In this document: positions 1 through 5,367 of the stretch, piece by piece | How positions within the stretch are numbered: position 1 is the stretch's first letter | Layout of the letters: each line of letters opens with the position of its first letter | NCBI GenBank assembly: GCA_016286595.1 | Contig: JAEETR010000132.1 | Coordinates: forward strand, 1-6,257 | DNA from: Oscillospiraceae bacterium | GTDB taxonomy: Bacteria > Bacillota > Clostridia > Oscillospirales > Oscillospiraceae | Reading direction: 5' to 3' | DNA length: 6,257 bases | Position numbers and translations under genes: made by a program | Notes under the pieces: model-generated | What the model saw: the letters and a program-made list of their open reading frames with translations, nothing else | What the model was told of the DNA's origin: nothing | The model's database searches: none

Positions 1-486
1 CCCAACGAGGCCGCGGCCAAGGTCTATATCTTTCCCGAGGCCGACGCCATGAACGTCAGCGCCCAGAACGCGTTTCTGAAGCTGCTGGAGGAGCCTCCCG
101 CCTTCGTCACCTTCCTGCTGTGCACCGAGAACCCGGAGCGGCTGCTGCCCACGGTGCGCTCCCGCTGCGGCGAGGTGCGCGCGGACCCGGCGCGGACCGG
201 CCCGGAGGGGCAGGCCCGGGAGCGGGCGGAGGGATATCTGGCCGCCCGGAACGACCGGGCGGAGCTGCTGCGCTGCTGCGCCGCCATGGAGAGGCTGGAA
301 AACCCCGATCTGCTGGAGGTGGTGGAGGCCATCCGGGCGCTGGCGCCCGAGACGAAGGGCCTCACGCCGGAGGAGCTGCTGTTTCTGGAGGATTTCGTGG
401 GCGAGGCGGAGCGGTATCTCCGGGCCCGGGTGGGCGTGAAGCACGTGACGGGATACCTGTCCACCTATGTGTATACAAGGAAATGA
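1..486 (+). CDS. holB: DNA polymerase III subunit delta-prime, C-terminal part (5' end outside window)
   Basis: This is the clamp-loader subunit delta-prime. With delta and the DnaX subunits it opens and loads the beta sliding clamp at the replication fork. The frame is open from base 1, so the gene starts outside the window; 161 residues are visible, against about 330 usual for the family. Near the visible start is a Walker-B-like stretch (KVYIFPEADAM, visible residues 7-17). It is followed by the family hallmark AQNAFLKLLEEPP (21-33) and by LLPTVRSRC (48-56), whose SRC arginine is the conserved arginine finger of delta-prime and DnaX proteins. The rest is the helical C-terminal collar domain, which is poorly conserved in this family. 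The stop TGA lies only 4 nt before the ricT start, so the two genes are almost certainly co-transcribed. The same holB-yaaT order occurs in Bacillus subtilis. The identification is secure from the motifs and the neighbour. Confidence 0.93.
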   Translation, partial: PNEAAAKVYIFPEADAMNVSAQNAFLKLLEEPPAFVTFLLCTENPERLLPTVRSRCGEVRADPARTGPEGQARERAEGYLAARNDRAELLRCCAAMERLENPDLLEVVEAIRALAPETKGLTPEELLFLEDFVGEAERYLRARVGVKHVTGYLSTYVYTRK

Positions 487-490
487 GGTC

Positions 491-1762
491 ATGGCATTGG
501 AAGAGATCATTCGAGTAAAATTCCGCGGCCGGGGGAAGAGCTATTCCTTCGCCGCCAACGGCATCACCGCCCGTCCCGGGGACAAGCTGGTGGTGGAGAC
601 GTCCAAGGGCATGGAGCTGGGAGAGTGCGTGGAGGGCAACACCACCGTGGAGGACTCCGCCGTGGTGGCGCCGCTGCGCCCCGTGCTCCGGGCCGCTACC
701 GCCGACGATCTCCGGGTGGAGGAGATCAACCGCGGCCGGGAGAAAGAAGCCTTCGGCATCTGCCAGGAGAAGATCAAGGAACACGGCCTGGAGATGAAGC
801 TGGTGGATGTGGAGTGCTCCTTCGAGGGGAACAAGATTTTGTTCTTCTTCACCGCCGACGGGCGGGTGGATTTCCGGGAGCTGGTGAAGGATCTGGCGGG
901 GGTGTTCCGCACCCGGATCGAGCTGCGGCAGATCGGCGTACGGGACGAAGCCAAAATGCTGGGCGGTCTGGGCATCTGCGGACGGCCCTTCTGCTGCCAC
1001 CAGTTCCTGGACGAGTTCCAGCCGGTGAGCACCAAAATGGCCAAGACCCAGTCCATGTCCCTGAACCCGGTGAAGATCTCCGGCACCTGCGGGCGGCTGA
1101 TGTGCTGCCTGCGGTATGAGCAGGAGGCCTACGAGGATCTGGTGAAGCACGTGCCCAAGAACGGGGCCTTCGTCCAGACCGAGGACGGCTACGGCAACGT
1201 GACGCTGGTGAATCTGCTGCGCCAGAGCGTGAAGGTTAAGCTGGACGGGACCGGCGACCCGGTGTTCCACACCTACGGCGTGGACGAGATCGCGGAGATC
1301 CCCGGCGGCCGACCCCCGGAGGGCGAGCCTCTGCCGGACATCCTGTCCACCCGTCCCAGGCCCAAGAAGAAAGAGGAGGAGCTCCCCCCGGAGGATCCCT
1401 GGGCCATGCCGGCCATGGTGCCGGAATTCCCCGCCGCCGAGGAAGCCCCCGCCCCCGAGGCCCCGGCCAGGAGCCGCCGCCGCCATCGCAGCAAGTCCAA
1501 GTCCGGCGGGCAGGCCGCCGCGGCCCATGCGGAGAAGGGCGAGAAGGCGGAGAAGGGCGAAAAAACGGAAAAGAGCGCCAGATCCGGCGGCGAGGGGAAC
1601 AAGCCCCAGCGGAAAAACCCGCCCCGGCCCGTCCTGCAGGGACCCAACGCCCCCGGCGGCGGCCATCCCACCGGGAAGAAAAACAACAACCGGCACCGCC
1701 GGAACGGCAAGCCCCGCCCCCGCCCCGAGGGGGAGAGCAAGCCCGGCAAGGCCGACAGCTGA
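491..1762 (+). CDS. ricT: RicT/YaaT, PSP1-domain regulatory iron-sulfur protein with long basic tail
   Basis: RicT (YaaT) is a subunit of the RicA-RicF-RicT (Y) complex. In B. subtilis this complex binds [4Fe-4S] clusters, directs RNase Y mRNA processing and is needed for sporulation, competence and biofilm formation. The ATG at 491 is chosen because AAGGA at 477-481 lies 9 nt upstream; an in-frame ATG at 467 would add eight residues inside holB and lacks such a site. The product is 423 residues. The PSP1 core covers about residues 1-285 and contains the family block GGLGICGRPFCC, then SLNPVKISGTCGRLMCC. Cysteines 163, 168, 169, 200, 205 and 206 form two C-x4-CC groups suited to cluster binding. 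Residues 288-423 are an added tail rich in Lys, Arg, Pro and Gly, with an EKGEKAEKGEKTEK repeat near 348-361. B. subtilis YaaT is about 275 residues and lacks this tail. The gene sits in an operon with holB. Confidence 0.93.
   Translation: MALEEIIRVKFRGRGKSYSFAANGITARPGDKLVVETSKGMELGECVEGNTTVEDSAVVAPLRPVLRAATADDLRVEEINRGREKEAFGICQEKIKEHGLEMKLVDVECSFEGNKILFFFTADGRVDFRELVKDLAGVFRTRIELRQIGVRDEAKMLGGLGICGRPFCCHQFLDEFQPVSTKMAKTQSMSLNPVKISGTCGRLMCCLRYEQEAYEDLVKHVPKNGAFVQTEDGYGNVTLVNLLRQSVKVKLDGTGDPVFHTYGVDEIAEIPGGRPPEGEPLPDILSTRPRPKKKEEELPPEDPWAMPAMVPEFPAAEEAPAPEAPARSRRRHRSKSKSGGQAAAAHAEKGEKAEKGEKTEKSARSGGEGNKPQRKNPPRPVLQGPNAPGGGHPTGKKNNNRHRRNGKPRPRPEGESKPGKADS
1529..1564 (+). repeat. 18-bp tandem duplication inside the ricT tail
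   Basis: Two adjacent 18-nt units (1529-1546 and 1547-1564) match at 16 of 18 positions and encode the repeated AEKGEK motif. The period is a multiple of three, so the copies keep the reading frame. A third, degenerate EKTEK unit follows. This looks like slippage growth of the disordered basic tail. Confidence 0.7.
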
Positions 1763-1766
1763 AAAC

Positions 1767-1796
1767 ACCGCCCCGCTGGAAAACCAGCGGGGCGGT
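1767..1796. terminator. Rho-independent terminator, probably bidirectional, between convergent ricT and lipoprotein gene
   Basis: A perfect 13-bp stem (ACCGCCCCGCTGG at 1767-1779 and its complement at 1784-1796) encloses an AAAA loop. It starts 5 nt after the ricT stop. The plus-strand side is followed by CGGTTTG, a weak T-run. On the minus strand the stem is followed by G and then TTTT, so it may also end the convergent lipoprotein transcript, although its stop is 62 nt away. No other element is seen between 1797 and 1858. Confidence 0.8.
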
Positions 1797-1858
1797 CGGT
1801 TTGTGAATTATGGGCTGAATCATAGTTTATAATATTGGGGGCTGATAGAGGAATAGTT

Positions 1859-3511
1859 TTATTGGCGTGGCACTGTTATGGTCACGGTTCTCTCACCAAG
1901 CGTTTCATTCCCGTAATAGTAATTATTACCGTCTTTATAGTGGTATTCCAATACATCACGAATTGTCAAAACAAGGTCCAGCGTATCACGGTCAAGCGCT
2001 TCCGGCGGAAGGCTGGAAATCTGTATCTGGCTCTCGTCCCCTTCACTTTCAGGGGCATCCACGGTTTCAGGGGAATACTTGATAACAATTGTACCGTCTT
2101 CCTTTTGACTGACCCAAGGTCCCAGGTCTGTGCCGTCAATCAGGCGGATGTGGTCACCAAGATAAACGCAGCGAAGTATAAAGCCGCATTGGTCCTTTTC
2201 GCGAAACATTTTCTCGACGCGGGCATAGTCCTCTGGTGTCATAAAGTCCTGCCAGCCGGTATTGATATACCATTTTCCCATGTTATATAGTTCAACGTCG
2301 TCGGGGCTAAAACCATATTTCACAGGATAAATCATATCTTCCGGCTTATAAGCCAAGCGCAAAGTTGTTCCATCATAAAAGCATTCACTGAAAACAAACA
2401 CGTGGGCCGGGAACTCTCGCAGCTCTGCCGTGTGGAGTTCTTCTGTCCGTTCTTCTGCGGCAGTTTCGTCGGGTGCATCCCATGCCTCGGCTCTCAAGGA
2501 AAAATCAGTGCCGAAAAAGGACAGTGAAACGACATCCTCAACGGCTACCGGGCAATAAAACGAGAGTGTCCACGGAGAGAAAAGAGGGTATTCCTGGTAA
2601 CATGTGCCGCCGACACTCAGCTGGCGGCTGTCAAGAACAGTCCCGTCAGCCAGTGTCAGAGCAACCGATTCCCTTCCATCGATACAGGCATTGACGATTT
2701 CAGCCATGCGCTCGCTTGTAGTCGTCTCGTCTTCCGCACAAGACATTTGGACTGTACAAGCCAACGGCGTGACTTGAATGCTGTCAATGGCAAAGCGATA
2801 GCCGCCGACCATTATTTCTTTTCCAACGGAAATCATCTTGCTGTTGTCCTCAACAGGGTCAAGAGCGATGTTAACAATCCAATCACCGCTGTAAACAGGA
2901 TGAAACAGCGCGGGACTTTTGTAATAGCCAAAGTCTTTCAACGGGATCGACAACACATCTTGTTCAAATGGTTCAGTGGTTTTTATCCAATAGTGAAGGT
3001 CAAACTGGTTTGGTGCGAGGGTATTATCTGTATCACAGTAAGAATACGCATGATCCAAATCGATGAAGCGTCGACCAAGGGTCACGATACCAAGCATGCC
3101 CGCTTCATCACCAAAACGGTAGTTATTCAGAGTTTGCGTGCCATTGTCGTACAGCACACTGTCCAACTGTTTCGCTGTCACCCGCAAAATGACTTCCGCG
3201 GTATTCCCGCTGACGATTGCCTCCGCCACATCAATGGTCAGTTCTTCCGTGTCCACAGCCGTGCCTTTGGTGCTGGAGGCCATTCCATCCAGTACGGTCA
3301 GGTCCATGTGGCTGAAGTCATGCTCTGTATCGGTCTCTGCTTTTTGTGAATAGAAGCGTCTGAAAGCATCTGTTACAAAACTTTCTGCTGTCTCGGGCTC
3401 CGCGGCTTTGGCCCCGGCCGCGCGGGAACAACCTGCGGCTGACAAAAGGAAAGACAGAATAAAGATATACAATAGTATGTTTTTCATGCGTTTTATTCTT
3501 TTCGTTTTCAC
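1859..3511 (-). CDS. Large secreted lipoprotein of unknown function
   Basis: I do not recognise a named function. The 550-residue product has a basic N-terminus (MKTKRIKRMK), a hydrophobic stretch at 11-25 and a lipobox-like LSAAGC with Cys28. This predicts a lipid-anchored protein on the outer face of the membrane. The mature part looks beta-rich. The segment around residues 225-345 (VGKEIMVGGYRFAIDSIQVTPLACTVQM onward) is reminiscent of the DUF4179/DUF5643-type extracellular domains of anti-sigma-like proteins, but that is a weak impression. An acidic linker near 345-365 precedes a C-terminal part with many aromatic residues (YHYKDGNNYYYGN, 523-535). The start is GTG at 3509-3511, with AGGAG (3522-3526) 10 nt upstream; the internal ATG for Met9 has no such site. 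GC is visibly lower than in the flanking genes (29 of 60 bases in 1861-1920), which suggests transfer or a different origin. There is no sigma-factor neighbour. Confidence 0.82.
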   Translation of the reverse strand: MKTKRIKRMKNILLYIFILSFLLSAAGCSRAAGAKAAEPETAESFVTDAFRRFYSQKAETDTEHDFSHMDLTVLDGMASSTKGTAVDTEELTIDVAEAIVSGNTAEVILRVTAKQLDSVLYDNGTQTLNNYRFGDEAGMLGIVTLGRRFIDLDHAYSYCDTDNTLAPNQFDLHYWIKTTEPFEQDVLSIPLKDFGYYKSPALFHPVYSGDWIVNIALDPVEDNSKMISVGKEIMVGGYRFAIDSIQVTPLACTVQMSCAEDETTTSERMAEIVNACIDGRESVALTLADGTVLDSRQLSVGGTCYQEYPLFSPWTLSFYCPVAVEDVVSLSFFGTDFSLRAEAWDAPDETAAEERTEELHTAELREFPAHVFVFSECFYDGTTLRLAYKPEDMIYPVKYGFSPDDVELYNMGKWYINTGWQDFMTPEDYARVEKMFREKDQCGFILRCVYLGDHIRLIDGTDLGPWVSQKEDGTIVIKYSPETVDAPESEGDESQIQISSLPPEALDRDTLDLVLTIRDVLEYHYKDGNNYYYGNETLGERTVTITVPRQ

Positions 3512-3585
3512 TTTTTTTCATCTCCTTGCTCCGCATCTATTCACTGAAAAAGACGGCATATGACAAGTATTGGTTTGCTGCACAT

Positions 3586-3629
3586 AAAAAGATGATGGCC
3601 GAACATTCAAGTTCTTCCATCATCTTTTT
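3586..3629. terminator. 13-bp inverted repeat, possible terminator or insulator upstream of the lipoprotein gene
   Basis: AAAAAGATGATGG (3586-3598) is perfectly complementary to CCATCATCTTTTT (3617-3629). After a 2x2 mismatch, GAAC (3601-3604) can also pair with GTTC (3611-3614). The flanking A5 and T5 runs resemble a bidirectional intrinsic terminator. It lies between two divergent genes, where no transcript obviously needs ending. It could block antisense read-through coming from either side, or be the remnant of a small hairpin element. The stretch 3527-3585 should hold the lipoprotein promoter. A TTGTCA reads on the minus strand at 3561-3566, but I see no good -10 partner. Confidence 0.45.
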
Positions 3630-3649
3630 GCTTGTTATAATCTGGCGGC

Positions 3650-3672
3650 GGGCGGATGATATCCGCCCCTAC
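3650..3672 (-). repeat. REP-type GTAG hairpin at the 5' edge of the RAYT gene
   Basis: On the minus strand this reads GTAG (3672-3669), then an 8-bp perfect stem GGGCGGAT/ATCCGCCC (3668-3661 and 3657-3650) around a 3-nt loop. A GTAG tetranucleotide at the 5' foot of a GC-rich hairpin is the known signature of REP elements recognised by REP-associated transposases. It ends 22 nt before the likely start codon of the RAYT gene. That it is a true genomic repeat family is inferred from structure only. Confidence 0.65.
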
Positions 3673-3681
3673 AAGGGGAAC

Positions 3682-3688
3682 GGAGGGG
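3682..3688 (+). promoter_or_regulatory. Ribosome binding site that decides the RAYT start (TTG 3695)
   Basis: GGAGGGG (3682-3688) lies 6 nt before an in-frame TTG at 3695, or 8 nt if the pairing block is GGAGG. The in-frame ATG at 3656 lies inside the REP hairpin and is preceded only by a GC-rich stretch without a clear site. Starting at TTG also puts the family motif HPARKSLWLKNYDY directly at the N-terminus, where RAYT proteins usually have it. Confidence 0.6.
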
Positions 3689-3694
3689 CTGCGG

Positions 3695-4282
3695 TTGAAA
3701 CATCCGGCGCGAAAATCTCTGTGGTTAAAAAACTACGATTACAGTACGCCAGGGGCGTATTTCATCACCATCTGCACGAAAGACAGGAAATGCATTTTGT
3801 CCCGTATCGACGCACCATCCCCTGATAACGCCGTAGGGGCCGGCGCCCTCGACGGCCCGCAGGTCCGATTATCCGCCTATGGCCGGATCGCAGAGGAAAC
3901 CCTCCGGGAAATCGAAGGTCATTACCCGTATCTTTGTATAGACAGCCATGTGATCATGCCGAACCACGTTCACCTGCTGGTCCGGATCGCAGACGGCGGG
4001 CCGTCCGGGCGCGACGCGTTAAGCGAACATGCCGGTGGCATGTTCGCAGCCAACGCGGGGAGCAATCTGCGATTGCGACCTGGAGCGCCGGCCCCTACAA
4101 ACTCGATCATTCCGTCGTTCGTATCGACCTTCAAGCAGTTCTCCAACCACCGATACGGCGCTCCCCACTGGCAGCGATCGTACTACGACCACGTGATCCG
4201 GAACGAGAACGATTACCGCCAGGTTGCGGAATACATCGACAGCAATCCCGCCAAATGGCCAGAGGACCGGTTCCACCCATAA
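3695..4282 (+). CDS. REP-associated tyrosine transposase (RAYT, IS200-like Y1 family)
   Basis: RAYTs are single-copy HUH endonucleases related to IS200/IS605 TnpA. They bind and cut REP hairpins and are thought to spread them. From the TTG start the product is 195 residues (208 from ATG 3656). The order of motifs is typical: ARKSLWLKNYDYSTPGAYFITICT at the N-terminus, then VIMPNHVHLLV with the metal-binding HxH pair (His91, His93), then FKQFSN, then SYYDHVIRNENDYRQVAEYIDSNP. The catalytic tyrosine is in that last block, probably Tyr164, with Tyr163 beside it. All catalytic residues seem present and the frame is intact, so the enzyme may be active. Two linker regions, VGAGALDGP and the segment between the HxH motif and FKQFSN, are encoded by REP-like palindromes. 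I see no IS-type flanking ends, so it is better called a RAYT than an insertion sequence. A terminator follows 4 nt after the stop. Confidence 0.9.
   Translation: MKHPARKSLWLKNYDYSTPGAYFITICTKDRKCILSRIDAPSPDNAVGAGALDGPQVRLSAYGRIAEETLREIEGHYPYLCIDSHVIMPNHVHLLVRIADGGPSGRDALSEHAGGMFAANAGSNLRLRPGAPAPTNSIIPSFVSTFKQFSNHRYGAPHWQRSYYDHVIRNENDYRQVAEYIDSNPAKWPEDRFHP
3833..3860 (+). repeat. GTAG-headed REP-like hairpin inside the RAYT coding sequence, forward copy
   Basis: GTAG (3833-3836) is followed by GGGCCG (3837-3842), a 10-nt loop and CGGCCC (3853-3858). It reads in frame as VGAGALDGPQ. It shares the GTAGGGGC head with the hairpin at 3650-3672. It also matches, in inverted orientation, 14 nt at 4085-4098 and 10 nt at 3996-4005. 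Confidence 0.6.
4023..4047. repeat. Perfect 11-bp palindrome with 3-nt loop nested in the RAYT gene
   Basis: GCGAACATGCC (4023-4033) pairs fully with GGCATGTTCGC (4037-4047) around GGT. In frame it encodes part of SEHAGGMFAAN, a stretch without known catalytic residues. It lies inside the expanded loop of the inverted REP-like copy. Confidence 0.7.
4062..4076. repeat. Perfect 6-bp palindrome with 3-nt loop nested in the RAYT gene
   Basis: GCAATC (4062-4067) pairs with GATTGC (4071-4076) around TGC. It lies 14 nt after the larger palindrome at 4023-4047. On its own it is short enough to occur by chance; its position inside the expanded loop makes it worth listing. Confidence 0.45.
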
Positions 4283-4286
4283 AATA

Positions 4287-4312
4287 CCGCCCCGCTTTTT
4301 TCAGCGGGGCGG
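4287..4312. terminator. Bidirectional Rho-independent terminator between convergent RAYT and membrane-protein genes
   Basis: CCGCCCCGCT (4287-4296) pairs with AGCGGGGCGG (4303-4312) around a 6-nt T-rich loop. On the minus strand the stem is followed by TATTTTATG, a fair T-run that suits the membrane-protein gene ending at 4334. On the plus strand CTTTTC follows 4 nt after the stem. The arms nearly duplicate those of the hairpin at 1767-1796. Confidence 0.85.
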
Positions 4313-4333
4313 ACGGCTTTTCGGATATTTCGA

Positions 4334-5209
4334 TCAGATGGGGTTGTCGGCGGTGGCGGGGGCCTCCGGCGTGACGCCGGTATCCGCCGCGGCGGCGGCG
4401 CCGGCGGGCGGCGTTTCGGTCAGCAGACCGGTGACCACCCAGCGGTAGAAGCCGTTCTGGGCGCGGATCAGCGTCCAGTCGCCCTCTTCGGCCAGGGCCT
4501 CCACGGGATCATCCCGGTAGAGGGCGCCGTTCTCCAGATATGCCATGCTGGGTCCCCAGCGCATGGCCAGCATGTACTCCGCAGCCACGTACTTGGTCTT
4601 GGGGCTGTCATACCAGTTCCCGTCCTCCGGCCGCTTGGCGCCGGCCAGCATCTCGTCGGTGATGGTGTCCTTCAGCAGGGCCGGGGGCGTGGGCGTGGGC
4701 TCCGGTGTGGGTTCCGGCGTAGGCTCCGGGGTGGCCTCCGTCACGGGGGCGGGGGTGGCTTCCGTCACCGGCTGGGTGTTGTCCACAACGGGGGCGGCGG
4801 GCGCAGGCGTGGCAGAGGCGCCCCCCGCCTGTATCCGATTCAGCTCCGTCTGGGCGCTGGACAGGGCGGTGGTCAGCTCGTTCACCTGGCCCTCCGCGGA
4901 CTGGAGCCGCAGGAACAGCAGCGCAATGATGACGCCCAGCAGCACCACCAGGATCAGCAGCGCGATCACGAAGCCCTTGAGAGGATTTCTCTTCCTGGGC
5001 TCGTCGTCGTAGTCGTCATCGTAATCGTCGTCTTCGTACTCGTCCTCGTATTCGTCCTCGTACTTGTCGTCCTGCTTGTCCTTGCTCCTGGCAGGGCGCT
5101 TTTCCTCGTACTCGTCGTCGTACTCGTCCTCATACTCGTCGTCGTACTCGTCCTCGTACTCGTAATCGTCGTCGTAATCGGCCTTGTTCTTTTTCTTTTT
5201 TCCGAACAC
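4334..5209 (-). CDS. Single-pass membrane protein with acidic Asp/Glu/Tyr-rich tail and C-terminal SH3-like domain
   Basis: I do not recognise a named gene. The 291 residues fall into clear blocks. There is a basic start (MFGKKKKNK), then highly acidic Tyr-containing repeats (EDEYDDEYEDEY type) at 11-36 and 50-70, split by a basic patch (KRPARSKDK). PRKRN follows, then one membrane helix at about 79-101. After it come a short probable coiled coil (103-127), a Pro/Thr/Glu linker (133-178, with TPEP repeats) and a globular C-terminal part. Residues 205-263 (YVAAEYMLAMRWGPSMAYLENGALYRDD...GDWTLIRAQNGFYRWVVTGLL) look like a bacterial SH3-type domain, a fold often used for cell-wall binding. Positive residues before the helix place the acidic tail in the cytoplasm and the SH3-like part outside. 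The GTG start at 5207-5209 has AGGAGG (5218-5223) 8 nt upstream. It has its own promoter, so it is likely monocistronic. Confidence 0.85.
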   Translation of the reverse strand: MFGKKKKNKADYDDDYEYEDEYDDEYEDEYDDEYEEKRPARSKDKQDDKYEDEYEDEYEDDDYDDDYDDEPRKRNPLKGFVIALLILVVLLGVIIALLFLRLQSAEGQVNELTTALSSAQTELNRIQAGGASATPAPAAPVVDNTQPVTEATPAPVTEATPEPTPEPTPEPTPTPPALLKDTITDEMLAGAKRPEDGNWYDSPKTKYVAAEYMLAMRWGPSMAYLENGALYRDDPVEALAEEGDWTLIRAQNGFYRWVVTGLLTETPPAGAAAAADTGVTPEAPATADNPI

Positions 5210-5247
5210 GGATCGTCCCTCCTTGATCCATATAATTCGCTGAACAT

Positions 5248-5276
5248 ATATTAGCAGAAATAGGGAATGAGGTCAA
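5248..5276 (-). promoter_or_regulatory. Sigma-A-type promoter with extended -10 for the SH3-like membrane protein gene
   Basis: On the minus strand TTGACC (5276-5271) is followed after 17 nt by TAATAT (5253-5248). A TG one base before the -10 box makes an extended -10. Transcription would start near 5240, leaving a leader of about 30 nt with the AGGAGG site. The surrounding 5230-5310 is AT-rich, unlike the flanking genes. Confidence 0.6.
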
Positions 5277-5310
5277 GACAGAATATTATGGAAACTAAAA
5301 AATTATTTTT

Positions 5311-5344
5311 CCTCCGGGCATATATAAAGGCCCCCGCCCGGAGG
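5311..5344 (-). terminator. Putative terminator after the TusA-like gene
   Basis: CCTCCGGGC (5311-5319) pairs perfectly with GCCCGGAGG (5336-5344) over a 16-nt loop. It lies 23 nt downstream of the TusA-like stop codon on the minus strand. There the stem is followed by AAAAATAATTTTTT, so the T-run starts about 7 nt late. The hairpin is clear, but its efficiency as a terminator is uncertain. Confidence 0.5.
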
Positions 5345-5367
5345 CGAGGACCCATAAGGGGGTAAGG

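Larger units (their letters stand above)
3996..4098 (-). repeat. Inverted REP-like copy with an expanded loop, inside the RAYT coding sequence
   Basis: Read on the minus strand, GTAGGGGCCGGCGC (4098-4085) and GACGGCCCGC (4005-3996) are exact matches to the two ends of the forward element at 3833-3860. The 4 nt between these ends in the forward copy are replaced here by 79 nt (4006-4084). The gain of 75 nt equals 25 codons, so the frame is kept. The inserted part contains two more perfect hairpins, listed separately. Confidence 0.55.

Noticed and set aside
362..1768. Long open frame on the minus strand opposite ricT (468 codons)
   Set aside because: It is a GC-rich shadow of ricT, biased to Gly, Ala, Leu and His without any motif, while the plus strand encodes the clear PSP1 family protein.
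1835..2290. Plus-strand open frame opposite the lipoprotein C-terminus
   Set aside because: It overlaps the 550-residue minus-strand gene, which has a signal peptide, a lipobox and a ribosome site; this frame has none of these.
2747..3349. Plus-strand 200-codon open frame opposite the lipoprotein gene
   Set aside because: It has no ribosome site or recognisable motif and is fully inside the lipoprotein gene.
3531..3566. Promoter for the lipoprotein gene using TTGTCA (minus strand, 3566-3561)
   Set aside because: The hexamers 16-18 nt downstream match the -10 consensus poorly, so I do not list it as a feature.
3526..3825. 99-codon plus-strand open frame running through the hairpins into the RAYT gene
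   Set aside because: It reads across the inverted repeat and the REP hairpin and then out of frame through the RAYT N-terminus, with no family resemblance.
3640..4100. CRISPR-like repeat cluster
   Set aside because: The repeats are palindromes of different sequence and orientation, without regular spacing or direct repetition.
3586..4312. A complete IS200/IS605 insertion sequence
   Set aside because: The protein fits the RAYT branch, and I see no clear left and right end hairpins with cleavage sites framing it, and no TnpB gene.
3934..4374. 146-codon plus-strand frame overlapping the RAYT gene
   Set aside because: It is out of frame with the HxH and tyrosine motifs and runs through the terminator at 4287-4312.
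4545..5012. 155-codon plus-strand frame rich in Gly-Ser-Gly-Val repeats
   Set aside because: The repeats are the antisense of the Pro/Thr/Glu linker of the minus-strand membrane protein.
5320..5327. TATATAAA as a promoter -10 region
   Set aside because: It sits in the loop of the hairpin at 5311-5344 and no matching -35 or downstream start was found.
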